From Staphylococcus carnosus (GTDB lineage Bacteria > Bacillota > Bacilli > Staphylococcales > Staphylococcaceae): 5,450 bases of DNA. Under the pieces are notes generated by a model. The model was not told where the DNA came from. It did not search any database and worked only from the letters and a program-made list of their open reading frames with translations. Shown here piece after piece: positions 1 to 4,978 of the stretch; position 1 is the first letter of the stretch, and the number at the start of each line of letters is the position of its first letter. A program made the translations under genes and the position numbers. The stretch spans positions 1 to 5,450 of the forward strand of contig NZ_UHCT01000002.1 in NCBI RefSeq assembly GCF_900458435.1, given 5' to 3'.

Positions 1-519
1 AAAGAATATCGAGATATTTATATTGGTCAATATGTAGGATCTGTGGCATTGATTGTCATAAGTTTATTCTTTGCCTTTGTCTTAAATTATGTTCCTGAAA
101 AATGGATATTAGGATTATTAGGGTTAATACCGATTTATTTAGGAATTAAAGTGGCTATTTATGGTGATAGTGACGGAGAAGAGAGAGCTAAAAAAGAATT
201 GAATGAAAAAGGGTTGTCTAAATTAGTTGGTACAATTGCAATTGTTACGATAGCAAGTTGTGGTGCTGATAATATCGGTGTATTTGTTCCCTATTTTGTA
301 ACATTAAGTGTTACTAATTTATTAATTACTTTGTTTGTCTTTTTAATTTTAATTTTCTTCTTGGTATTTACTGCACATAAATTAGCTAATATTCCAGGAG
401 TTGGAGAAATTGTTGAGAGATTTGGTCGTTGGATTATGGCTGTTATTTATATAGCTTTAGGTTTATTTATTATTATAGAAAATGACACTATTCAAACAAT
501 TTTAGGATTTATATTTTAA
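1..519 (+). CDS. cadD: CadD cadmium transporter, 5'-truncated by the window edge
   Basis: The reading frame is open from base 1 and encodes residues 34-205 of the protein that is complete at 3774-4391. The first 33 residues are missing only because the window begins inside the gene. The visible part keeps the conserved SCGADNIG segment and the last membrane spans. It is followed after 18 bases by cadX, as in the full copy. It should be read as the same gene as the one at 3774-4391, not as a second or decayed cadD. Confidence 0.93.
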   Translation, partial: KEYRDIYIGQYVGSVALIVISLFFAFVLNYVPEKWILGLLGLIPIYLGIKVAIYGDSDGEERAKKELNEKGLSKLVGTIAIVTIASCGADNIGVFVPYFVTLSVTNLLITLFVFLILIFFLVFTAHKLANIPGVGEIVERFGRWIMAVIYIALGLFIIIENDTIQTILGFIF

Positions 520-537
520 TTTAGGGTGTGATTTCAT

Positions 538-885
538 ATGAGTTATGAAAATGCTTGTGATGTGATCTGTGTACATGAGGATAAAGTTAACAATGCTTTA
601 AGTTTTTTAGAAGATGATAAATCTAAGAAATTACTTAACATTTTAGAAAAAATTTGTGATGAGAAGAAATTGAAAATTATATTATCTTTGATTAAAGAAG
701 ATGAGTTGTGTGTTTGTGATATTTCTTTGATATTGAAAATGAGTGTTGCTTCAACTTCACATCATTTAAGACTTTTATATAAAAATGATGTACTTGATTT
801 TTATAAAAAGGGAAAGATGGCATATTATTTTATTAAAGACGATGAAATAAGAGAATTTTTCTCTAAAAATCAGGAGGGTTTTTGA
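538..885 (+). CDS. cadX: CadX, ArsR/SmtB-family metal-responsive regulator
   Basis: The product is a 115-residue winged-helix regulator of the CadC/SmtB (ArsR) family that partners CadD in staphylococcal and streptococcal cadDX operons. Cys7, Cys11, Cys58 and Cys60 (in ELCVCDI) fall at the positions of the metal-binding cysteines of CadC. The recognition-helix region, with [13 protein letters not shown], lies at about residues 69-81, followed by the beta wing. Unlike CadC there is no histidine after residue 76, so the second (alpha-5) metal site looks lost. The start is ATG 538, preceded by AGGGTG at 523-528. The gene lies 18 bases after cadD, so the two are probably cotranscribed. CadX relatives are described both as repressors and as positive regulators. 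Repression through the palindrome before cadD is my inference. An identical copy lies at 4410-4757. Confidence 0.93.
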   Translation: MSYENACDVICVHEDKVNNALSFLEDDKSKKLLNILEKICDEKKLKIILSLIKEDELCVCDISLILKMSVASTSHHLRLLYKNDVLDFYKKGKMAYYFIKDDEIREFFSKNQEGF

Positions 886-900
886 AACGAGTGAAACGAG
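883..900 (+). repeat. Tandem 9-bp repeat at the cadX end / origin border
   Basis: TGAAACGAG occurs twice head to tail (883-891 and 892-900), beginning with the cadX stop codon. It is followed by TTTC, so GAAAC (893-897) and GTTTC (900-904) also form a short inverted pair. It sits just before the nick region of the origin. It may be part of the Rep-binding region or a scar of joining the cad cassette to the replicon. Neither reading is proven. Confidence 0.6.
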
Positions 901-955
901 TTTCTTCTTGTCTTGATAATAAGGGTAACTATTGCCGGCGAGGCTAGTTACCCTT
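901..955 (+). other. dso: Double-strand (leading-strand) origin, pC194 type
   Basis: The pC194/pUB110 nick motif TCTTGATA lies at 911-918. By analogy with those plasmids, Rep cuts between G915 and A916 on the + strand. Immediately downstream is a perfect 11-bp inverted repeat, AAGGGTAACTA (921-931) with TAGTTACCCTT (945-955), around a GC-rich loop that contains GCCGGC. This is the stem-loop typical of these origins, and from memory it closely resembles the pC194 origin. Replication should run rightward, towards rep. The origin lies outside rep, between cadX and the rep leader. A second copy at 4773-4827 is the contig overlap. Confidence 0.87.
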
Positions 956-985
956 AAAGTGTTGATATGACTGCTTTCAAACACA

Positions 986-1073
986 AAAAAAGTTGCTTTT
1001 CCGTACCTATTAATGTATCGTTTTAAATGACTAGTAAAAAACATACATAGAAAGGGGAAAAAGCAACTTTTTT
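986..1073 (+). terminator. Long bidirectional hairpin between the origin and rep
   Basis: The left arm A(6)GTTGCTTTTCC (986-1002) pairs with GGAAAAAGCAACT(6) (1056-1073), with one bulged base. Inside the loop ATGTAT (1013-1018) pairs with ATACAT (1043-1048), giving one extended imperfect hairpin. The outer arms end in T runs on both strands, so it can act as an intrinsic terminator in either direction. On the + strand it would end cadDX read-through or attenuate rep. On the - strand it would end an antisense RNA started near the rep leader. Replication control by such an antisense RNA is common among rolling-circle plasmids, but I could not identify a convincing promoter. Confidence 0.7.
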
Positions 1074-1080
1074 ATTATCA

Positions 1081-1096
1081 TAGTTTGTGAAAACTA
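1081..1096 (+). promoter_or_regulatory. Small hairpin just before the rep start
   Basis: TAGTTT (1081-1086) and AAACTA (1091-1096) form a 6-bp stem with a GTGA loop, ending 10 bases before the rep ATG. No good Shine-Dalgarno sequence is visible in this leader. Translation of rep may therefore be deliberately weak or controlled by leader structure. The perfect palindrome TGTTATAACA (1110-1119) over the first codons adds to this. The functional role is inference. Confidence 0.4.
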
Positions 1097-1106
1097 AGTT
1101 GTTTTT

Positions 1107-2042
1107 ATGTGTTATAACATGGAAAAGTATACTGAGAAAAAACAAAGAAATCAAGTATTTCAGAAATTTATTAAACGTCATATTGGAGAGAATCAAATGG
1201 ATTTAGTTGAAGATTGTAATACATTTCTGTCTTTTGTAGCTGATAAAACTTTAGAAAAACAGAAATTATATAAAGCTAATTCTTGTAAAAATCGATTTTG
1301 TCCTGTCTGTGCTTGGAGAAAAGCCAGAAAAGATGCGTTGGGTTTATCCTTGATGATGCAATATATTAAGCAGCAAGAGAAAAAAGAGTTTATCTTTTTA
1401 ACTTTAACTACACCTAACGTAATGAGTGATGAATTAGAAAATGAAATAAAACGTTACAATAATTCTTTTAGAAAACTTATAAAAAGAAAAAAAGTAGATA
1501 GTGTTATAAAGGGATATGTTCGTAAGTTAGAGATTACATATAATAAAAAAAGAGATGATTATAACCCTCATTTTCACGTGTTAATTGCAGTAAATAAATC
1601 GTATTTCACAGATAAAAGATATTATATTAGTCAACAAGAATGGTTAGATTTATGGCGTGATGTAACAGGTATTTCAGAAATCACACAAGTTCAAGTTCAA
1701 AAAATAAGACAAAATAATAATAAAGAGTTATATGAAATGGCTAAGTATTCTGGTAAAGATAGTGATTATTTAATAAATCAAAAAGTATTTGATGTATTCT
1801 ATAAATCACTTAAAGGTAAACAGGTATTAGTTTATTCAGGATTATTTAAACAGGCTAAAAAGAAATTAAAAAATGGGGATTTAGATTACTTAAAAGAAAT
1901 TGATCCAACCGAATATATCTATCAAATTTTTTATATTTGGAAACAAAAAGAGTATTTAGCTAGTGAACTATATGACTTAACAGAACAAGAAAAAAGAGAA
2001 ATTAATCACAAAATGATAGACGAAATCGAGGAAGAACAATAA
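1107..2042 (+). CDS. repA: Rolling-circle replication initiator (Rep_1 / pC194 RepA type)
   Basis: This 311-residue protein is an HUH endonuclease that nicks the + strand at the double-strand origin, stays covalently bound to the 5' end and ends the round of replication. Visible motifs are a cysteine cluster C60-x4-C65-x2-C68, the [10 protein letters not shown] strand (95-104), and the metal-binding HUH motif NPHFHV with His155 and His157. The catalytic segment is [11 protein letters not shown], with Glu210 and Tyr214. Numbering from the first ATG at 1107 puts these at 210 and 214, the positions reported for pC194 RepA, which supports that start over Met5 (1119). The length fits the family. 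The Shine-Dalgarno site is very weak. The gene lies directly downstream of its origin, and the sequence looks nearly identical to pC194 Rep from memory. Confidence 0.96.
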   Translation: MCYNMEKYTEKKQRNQVFQKFIKRHIGENQMDLVEDCNTFLSFVADKTLEKQKLYKANSCKNRFCPVCAWRKARKDALGLSLMMQYIKQQEKKEFIFLTLTTPNVMSDELENEIKRYNNSFRKLIKRKKVDSVIKGYVRKLEITYNKKRDDYNPHFHVLIAVNKSYFTDKRYYISQQEWLDLWRDVTGISEITQVQVQKIRQNNNKELYEMAKYSGKDSDYLINQKVFDVFYKSLKGKQVLVYSGLFKQAKKKLKNGDLDYLKEIDPTEYIYQIFYIWKQKEYLASELYDLTEQEKREINHKMIDEIEEEQ

Positions 2043-2057
2043 CAAAATATAAGTGCT

Positions 2058-2107
2058 AACAGCTGACCTCCCGATAACACCATGTAGTTATTGGGAGGTC
2101 AGCTGTT
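2058..2107 (+). terminator. Very strong hairpin after rep
   Basis: A 15-bp perfect stem, AACAGCTGACCTCCC (2058-2072) with its complement at 2093-2107, continues through a G-T wobble and ATAAC/GTTAT (2074-2078, 2087-2091) to an 8-base loop (2079-2086). It starts 15 bases after the rep stop. No T run follows on either strand, so it is not a textbook intrinsic terminator. It could be a 3' end-stabilising element, a terminator that works without a U tract, or a structure used in single-stranded DNA. Confidence 0.6.
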
Positions 2108-2469
2108 GAATTATGCACGAGTATTTTAAAAGTTATTGTGATGACGACGCTAAACGATTATCAAAAGTATAATGTTAAAATGCTTTATTATACTAACGTT
2201 ATATAAACATTATGCTTTCGTTATACAAATTTTAACCCTGTTAGGAACTATAAAAAATCATGAAAATTTTAATTTGCATGTAACTGGGCAGTGTCTTAAA
2301 AATCGACACTGGAGTTGCTCAAATTTTTGTTTTTGAAAATAGCATATATTTATTTGGCTCATATTTGCGTTTTAAAAGCGTATATAAGTTTTTGGATATA
2401 AAACTATATGATTTACGCCTAATTCTTCAAAATACCCTTTAAAATTCAAAATAAGAGCATAAAAAAATG
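2108..2469. other. AT-rich non-coding stretch with a few small structures
   Basis: I see no credible gene here on either strand. It holds a short direct repeat, ATGCTTT plus TTATAC at 2180-2193 and again at 2212-2226. There is a 7-bp hairpin, CAGTGTC (2289-2295) with GACACTG (2305-2311), without a T tail. Another AT-rich inverted pair is AGTTTT (2387-2392) with AAAACT (2400-2405). A lone TATAAT (2168-2173) has no matching -35 element. From memory the part around 2281-2380 resembles the region downstream of rep in pC194, so this is probably residual replicon backbone. Confidence 0.45.
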
Positions 2470-2502
2470 AAAGCTACCCCAGATAAAGTGAGGTAGCTTT
2501 TT
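2470..2502 (+). terminator. Bidirectional intrinsic terminator
   Basis: AAAGCTACC (2470-2478) pairs with GGTAGCTTT (2492-2500). An A run precedes the stem (2461-2467) and a T-rich run follows, so it can terminate transcription from both sides. The loop holds AGATAAAGTG (2481-2490), which is also present in the loop of the hairpin at 2796-2836. No gene lies immediately on either side, so the transcript it ends is unknown. Confidence 0.7.
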
Positions 2503-2708
2503 CTTTCATACGGTCTATTTATTTTTCTTTCGACGCCGTATCGTCGATGTAATTCAAAAAAGTTATGGGCTATAAATCTACATCACTTTTTCAAGAATGT
2601 AGTAGCAATATTCAAGACAAATTAATTTTTATAACTGCTCGGAATATCTCAAGCCGTTTCTTTAATTTTGAAATAAAAAAATCGACGAAGGTCGATTATG
2701 GTTTTTGC
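2503..2708. other. Non-coding approach to oriT with short inverted repeats
   Basis: I find no credible gene here. Small structures are CGACG (2531-2535) with CGTCG (2542-2546), CTACAT (2578-2583) with ATGTAG (2597-2602), and the perfect 7-bp hairpin AATCGAC (2680-2686) with GTCGATT (2691-2697). The last lies 11 bases before the oriT core and may be an accessory relaxosome or host-factor site. That is inference. Confidence 0.4.
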
Positions 2709-2753
2709 ACGCGTTCTTTTAGAACGCATAAGTGCGCCCTTACGGGATTTAAC
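2709..2753 (+). other. oriT: Origin of transfer, pSK41/pGO1 (RSF1010-like nick) type
   Basis: A perfect 7-bp hairpin, GCGTTCT (2711-2717), TTT loop, AGAACGC (2721-2727), is followed at once by ATAAGTGCGCCCTTACGGG and ATTTAAC. TAAGTGCG^CCCT is the nick sequence shared by RSF1010 and the staphylococcal pSK41/pGO1 conjugative plasmids, so cleavage is expected between G2736 and C2737 on the + strand. The 45-base layout (7-bp stem, 3-base loop, same tail) matches the pSK41 oriT as I remember it, but the stem bases differ. No relaxase or mob gene is present in the 3.9-kb circle. The site is therefore presumably used in trans by the NES relaxase of a co-resident conjugative plasmid. Confidence 0.82.
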
Positions 2754-2795
2754 TAGATTATAACGACGAATTTTAGACCTGTAAAGTAATAACAA

Positions 2796-2836
2796 TCGGG
2801 TCTACCAGGTAGATAAAGTGTACAAAGTAGACCCGA
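2796..2836 (-). terminator. Hairpin terminator behind the small peptide gene
   Basis: TCGGGTCTAC (2796-2805) pairs with GTAGACCCGA (2827-2836) around a 21-base loop. It begins 10 bases after the stop codon of the minus-strand peptide gene and is the likely end of that transcript, with a modest T-rich run (TTGTTATT) on the minus strand. The + strand side is also rich in T downstream, so it may end transcripts from both directions, as the shared terminator of Fst-type loci does. Its loop contains AGATAAAGTG at 2811-2820. Confidence 0.6.
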
Positions 2837-2845
2837 AAAATTTAT

Positions 2846-2923
2846 TTATTTTGAAGATTTTTCGTAGATATAATTTGCTAATAAACTTGCCAGAATTGAA
2901 TAAAGAAAAATGGTTAAACTCAT
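2846..2923 (-). CDS. Tiny single-span hydrophobic peptide, candidate type I toxin
   Basis: The frame encodes 25 residues, beginning MSLTIFLYS and ending YIYEKSSK. Residues 3-20 are almost wholly hydrophobic and would form one membrane span, and the tail carries a lysine-rich charged end. This is the general plan of small membrane toxins of plasmid type I systems such as Fst/Par. I see no clear match to the Fst consensus, and the usual proline in the span is missing. The ATG at 2923 has a good Shine-Dalgarno GGAG (2935-2932) eight bases upstream. The upstream leader can fold so as to hide that site, and a hairpin terminator follows. A complete small transcription unit is therefore visible. The function as toxin is inference, and an ordinary small membrane peptide is possible. 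Confidence 0.5.
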   Translation of the reverse strand: MSLTIFLYSILASLLANYIYEKSSK

Positions 2924-2931
2924 AATAATCA

Positions 2932-2981
2932 CTCCATTTAATTTTATCTTTTACTAAATGGAGCTTGATTTTGAGCTCCAT
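2932..2981 (-). promoter_or_regulatory. Two mutually exclusive leader hairpins controlling the peptide gene
   Basis: On the minus-strand transcript, ATGGAGCT (2981-2974) can pair with AGCTCCAT (2965-2958). Alternatively, the overlapping CTCCATTTA (2963-2955) can pair with TAAATGGAG (2940-2932), which contains the Shine-Dalgarno bases of the 25-residue gene. Both stems are perfect (8 and 9 bp) and share the middle segment, so they cannot form together. This is the layout of an anti-Shine-Dalgarno / anti-antisequestor switch. It could delay toxin translation until the RNA is processed or an antisense RNA is lost. The role is inferred from base pairing alone. Confidence 0.55.
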
Positions 2982-3009
2982 AATTTGTTTTAACAAGTTT
3001 TAAATTTTG

Positions 3010-3038
3010 TATACAGGCGTTTTATTTAGGAGTATAAA
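3010..3038 (+). promoter_or_regulatory. Promoter for the membrane protein gene
   Basis: TATACA (3010-3015) and TATAAA (3033-3038) are separated by 17 bases, four of six and five of six matches to the sigma-A consensus. The start of transcription would fall near 3045, just before the ribosome binding site of the gene at 3062. It points away from the minus-strand peptide gene. Confidence 0.5.
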
Positions 3039-3061
3039 ACTTATTATAGGGAGTTGATATT

Positions 3062-3511
3062 TTGGGAAGTAATAATGAAGTTGATACAAAAGAAAATGTT
3101 TCTTTTGGTTTTGGTTTAGGTGTCGTTTTTATTGTGGCTAGCATTTTAACTTTTTATTTTTATCCGGGTTTAATAACAAGAATGATTTGTGCTCTTTTTG
3201 TTTTTATAGGATTTTTTGGGATTGGAAATGAGTTTGAAAAGATTGAGTTGCGTACTCCTTATAAAGTATCTTTAGGTTTTTCTTGTCTAATTTTAGCGTT
3301 TTGGGGTGGTGAATATTTTTCTTGGATTTTTATAATATTCATTTCATTTTCTAGTGGAATTTTCTTTTCTGCTTTAGCTGAATATTTAATAATACGTGGT
3401 AAAAGTAAAAAAAAGACTGATAAAGGTGTTACTGAAATTGAAGGTGTTTTATCAATTATTGGATCTTTATGTTCTATTATTGGTTTTATTGTCGCTTTGT
3501 TAAATCTTTAA
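3062..3511 (+). CDS. Multi-span membrane protein of unknown function (149 aa)
   Basis: I do not recognise the family. The 149-residue product has a short polar N-terminus (1-12) and about five hydrophobic segments, roughly 14-34, 36-55, 67-83, 85-111 and 127-147. A lysine-rich loop, RGKSKKKTDK, lies at 112-121. The start is TTG 3062, chosen because AGGGAG (3048-3053) lies 8 bases upstream and the next in-frame ATG is about 40 residues in, after the first span. The low-GC codon use matches the rest of the window. Its neighbours are the divergent 25-residue peptide gene and, 40 bases downstream, the ssoA. It could be an accessory function such as immunity, envelope or exclusion, but nothing in the sequence decides this. 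Confidence 0.75.
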   Translation: MGSNNEVDTKENVSFGFGLGVVFIVASILTFYFYPGLITRMICALFVFIGFFGIGNEFEKIELRTPYKVSLGFSCLILAFWGGEYFSWIFIIFISFSSGIFFSALAEYLIIRGKSKKKTDKGVTEIEGVLSIIGSLCSIIGFIVALLNL

Positions 3512-3550
3512 TTTACTTTTAATAAGTTGTATATGTTTATACGAACATGC

Positions 3551-3710
3551 TTTTATGCCGAGAAAATTTATTGATGTTGAGAAGAACCCTTAACTAAACT
3601 TGAAGACGAATGTCGGCATAGCGTGAGCTATTAAGCCGACCATTCGACAAGTTTTGGGATTGTTAAGGGTTCCGAGGCTCAACGTCAATAAAGCAATTGG
3701 AATAAAGCAA
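3551..3710 (+). other. ssoA: Single-strand (lagging-strand) origin, ssoA / palA type
   Basis: The region folds into one long branched hairpin. The outer stem is ATTGATGTTGAG (3570-3581) with CTCAACGTCAAT (3678-3689). Inside it are AACCCTTAAC (3585-3594) with GTTAAGGGTT (3662-3671), AAACTTG (3596-3602) with CAAGTTT (3648-3654), GAATG/CATTC and TCGGC/GCCGA. The tip is ATAGC-GTGA-GCTAT (3618-3631). It carries the conserved CS-6 hexamer TAGCGT (3619-3624), the hallmark of ssoA, which host RNA polymerase uses to prime the second strand. It lies about 1.1 kb upstream of the double-strand origin on the same strand. It is therefore exposed late in displacement, as is usual. ssoA types tend to have a narrow host range. 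Confidence 0.9.
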
Positions 3711-3734
3711 CTATGATTATTTAAAAAAATAAGC

Positions 3735-3763
3735 TATAATACATTCAAAAATATTTTTGAATG
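3735..3763 (+). promoter_or_regulatory. cad promoter with palindromic operator
   Basis: A perfect -10 box TATAAT (3735-3740) is followed directly by a perfect 22-bp palindrome made of CATTCAAAAAT (3742-3752) and its reverse complement (3753-3763). No good -35 box is visible at 17 bases. The palindrome covers the expected start of transcription and resembles the operators bound by CadC. A CadX dimer bound there would block initiation, and release on cadmium or zinc binding is inferred. The ribosome site GAGGTG (3763-3768) begins at its last base. Confidence 0.75.
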
Positions 3764-3773
3764 AGGTGTAATT

Positions 3774-4391
3774 ATGATTCAGACTATTGTAACTGCTGCT
3801 ATTCTTTATATTGCGACAGCATTAGACTTATTAGTGATTTTATTAATGTTCTTTGCTAGAGCAAAGACTAGGAAAGAATATCGAGATATTTATATTGGTC
3901 AATATGTAGGATCTGTGGCATTGATTGTCATAAGTTTATTCTTTGCCTTTGTCTTAAATTATGTTCCTGAAAAATGGATATTAGGATTATTAGGGTTAAT
4001 ACCGATTTATTTAGGAATTAAAGTGGCTATTTATGGTGATAGTGACGGAGAAGAGAGAGCTAAAAAAGAATTGAATGAAAAAGGGTTGTCTAAATTAGTT
4101 GGTACAATTGCAATTGTTACGATAGCAAGTTGTGGTGCTGATAATATCGGTGTATTTGTTCCCTATTTTGTAACATTAAGTGTTACTAATTTATTAATTA
4201 CTTTGTTTGTCTTTTTAATTTTAATTTTCTTCTTGGTATTTACTGCACATAAATTAGCTAATATTCCAGGAGTTGGAGAAATTGTTGAGAGATTTGGTCG
4301 TTGGATTATGGCTGTTATTTATATAGCTTTAGGTTTATTTATTATTATAGAAAATGACACTATTCAAACAATTTTAGGATTTATATTTTAA
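3774..4391 (+). CDS. cadD: CadD cadmium resistance transporter, complete
   Basis: The 205-residue product is an integral membrane protein of the CadD family (LysE superfamily), which confers cadmium resistance in staphylococci, probably by export. Hydrophobic spans lie near residues 2-27, 41-63, 69-87, 108-135, 137-158 and 176-194. Conserved family features include ATALDLLV with Asp18, and SCGADNIG with Cys120, Asp123 and Asn124. The charged loop DGEERAKKELNEKG (91-104) separates the two halves. The start ATG 3774 has GAGGTG five bases upstream. Length and sequence agree with known CadD (about 205-209 residues). It is the first gene of the cadD-cadX operon and sits behind a metal-responsive operator. 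The same gene, lacking its first 33 codons, opens the window. Confidence 0.95.
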   Translation: MIQTIVTAAILYIATALDLLVILLMFFARAKTRKEYRDIYIGQYVGSVALIVISLFFAFVLNYVPEKWILGLLGLIPIYLGIKVAIYGDSDGEERAKKELNEKGLSKLVGTIAIVTIASCGADNIGVFVPYFVTLSVTNLLITLFVFLILIFFLVFTAHKLANIPGVGEIVERFGRWIMAVIYIALGLFIIIENDTIQTILGFIF

Positions 4392-4409
4392 TTTAGGGTG
4401 TGATTTCAT

Positions 4410-4757
4410 ATGAGTTATGAAAATGCTTGTGATGTGATCTGTGTACATGAGGATAAAGTTAACAATGCTTTAAGTTTTTTAGAAGATGATAAATCTAAGA
4501 AATTACTTAACATTTTAGAAAAAATTTGTGATGAGAAGAAATTGAAAATTATATTATCTTTGATTAAAGAAGATGAGTTGTGTGTTTGTGATATTTCTTT
4601 GATATTGAAAATGAGTGTTGCTTCAACTTCACATCATTTAAGACTTTTATATAAAAATGATGTACTTGATTTTTATAAAAAGGGAAAGATGGCATATTAT
4701 TTTATTAAAGACGATGAAATAAGAGAATTTTTCTCTAAAAATCAGGAGGGTTTTTGA
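4410..4757 (+). CDS. cadX: CadX regulator, second pass of the same gene
   Basis: The translation is identical to the 115-residue protein at 538-885, with the same upstream site AGGGTG and the same 18-base gap after cadD. Here it follows the complete cadD and the operator, so this copy shows the whole operon in order. It is most likely the same locus read twice rather than a duplication. Confidence 0.93.
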   Translation: MSYENACDVICVHEDKVNNALSFLEDDKSKKLLNILEKICDEKKLKIILSLIKEDELCVCDISLILKMSVASTSHHLRLLYKNDVLDFYKKGKMAYYFIKDDEIREFFSKNQEGF

Positions 4758-4827
4758 AACGAGTGAAACGAGTTTCTTCTTGTCTTGATAATAAGGGTAA
4801 CTATTGCCGGCGAGGCTAGTTACCCTT
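4755..4827 (+). other. dso: Double-strand origin and flanking 9-bp repeats, second pass
   Basis: This is the same sequence as 883-955: tandem TGAAACGAG (4755-4772), nick motif TCTTGATA (4783-4790, cut expected after 4787) and the 11-bp stem 4793-4803 / 4817-4827. Confidence 0.85.
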
Positions 4828-4857
4828 AAAGTGTTGATATGACTGCTTTCAAACACA

Positions 4858-4945
4858 AAAAAAGTTGCTTTTCCGTACCTATTAATGTATCGTTTTAAAT
4901 GACTAGTAAAAAACATACATAGAAAGGGGAAAAAGCAACTTTTTT
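4858..4945 (+). terminator. Bidirectional hairpin before rep, second pass
   Basis: This is identical to the hairpin at 986-1073, with A-run and T-run flanks on both strands. Confidence 0.68.
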
Positions 4946-4978
4946 ATTATCATAGTTTGTGAAAACTAAGTTGTTTTT

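Larger units (their letters stand above)
1..1574. repeat. Left copy of a 1,574-bp terminal direct repeat (contig overlap)
   Basis: This stretch recurs at 3873-5446 with a constant offset of 3,872 bases. The two copies agree wherever I compared them, including cadX, the origin and the rep 5' half. A repeat that occupies exactly the two ends of the window, with the same gene order, is what an uncircularised assembly of a circular plasmid looks like. It implies a unit of 3,872 bp. A true tandem multimer of the plasmid is the alternative and cannot be excluded from sequence alone. Confidence 0.95.

Noticed and set aside
882..947. TTG-started 21-codon frame overlapping the cadX stop, behind AGGAGG at 872-877
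   Set aside because: The Shine-Dalgarno match is good, but the frame is made entirely of the tandem repeat and the conserved origin sequence, which explain the conservation. The spacing is also short.
775..1044. Minus-strand open frame of 89 codons (and its repeat at 4647-4916)
   Set aside because: It lies across the 3' end of cadX, the double-strand origin and the hairpin, has no ribosome site, and its product looks like the antisense of these elements.
2260..2283. Seven-codon frame after TTAGGAAC
   Set aside because: It is too short and poorly spaced, and nothing follows that it could regulate.
2289..2311. CAGTGTC/GACACTG hairpin as a terminator
   Set aside because: There is a perfect 7-bp stem, but no T run follows on the + strand and no gene ends nearby.
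2565..2756. Plus-strand open frame of 63 codons
   Set aside because: It runs through the oriT hairpin and nick region, has no Shine-Dalgarno site, and its product has no sensible features.
2802..2996. Minus-strand open frame of 64 codons
   Set aside because: It overlaps the 25-residue gene in another frame, its start lies inside the leader region without a ribosome site, and it reads through the terminator hairpin.
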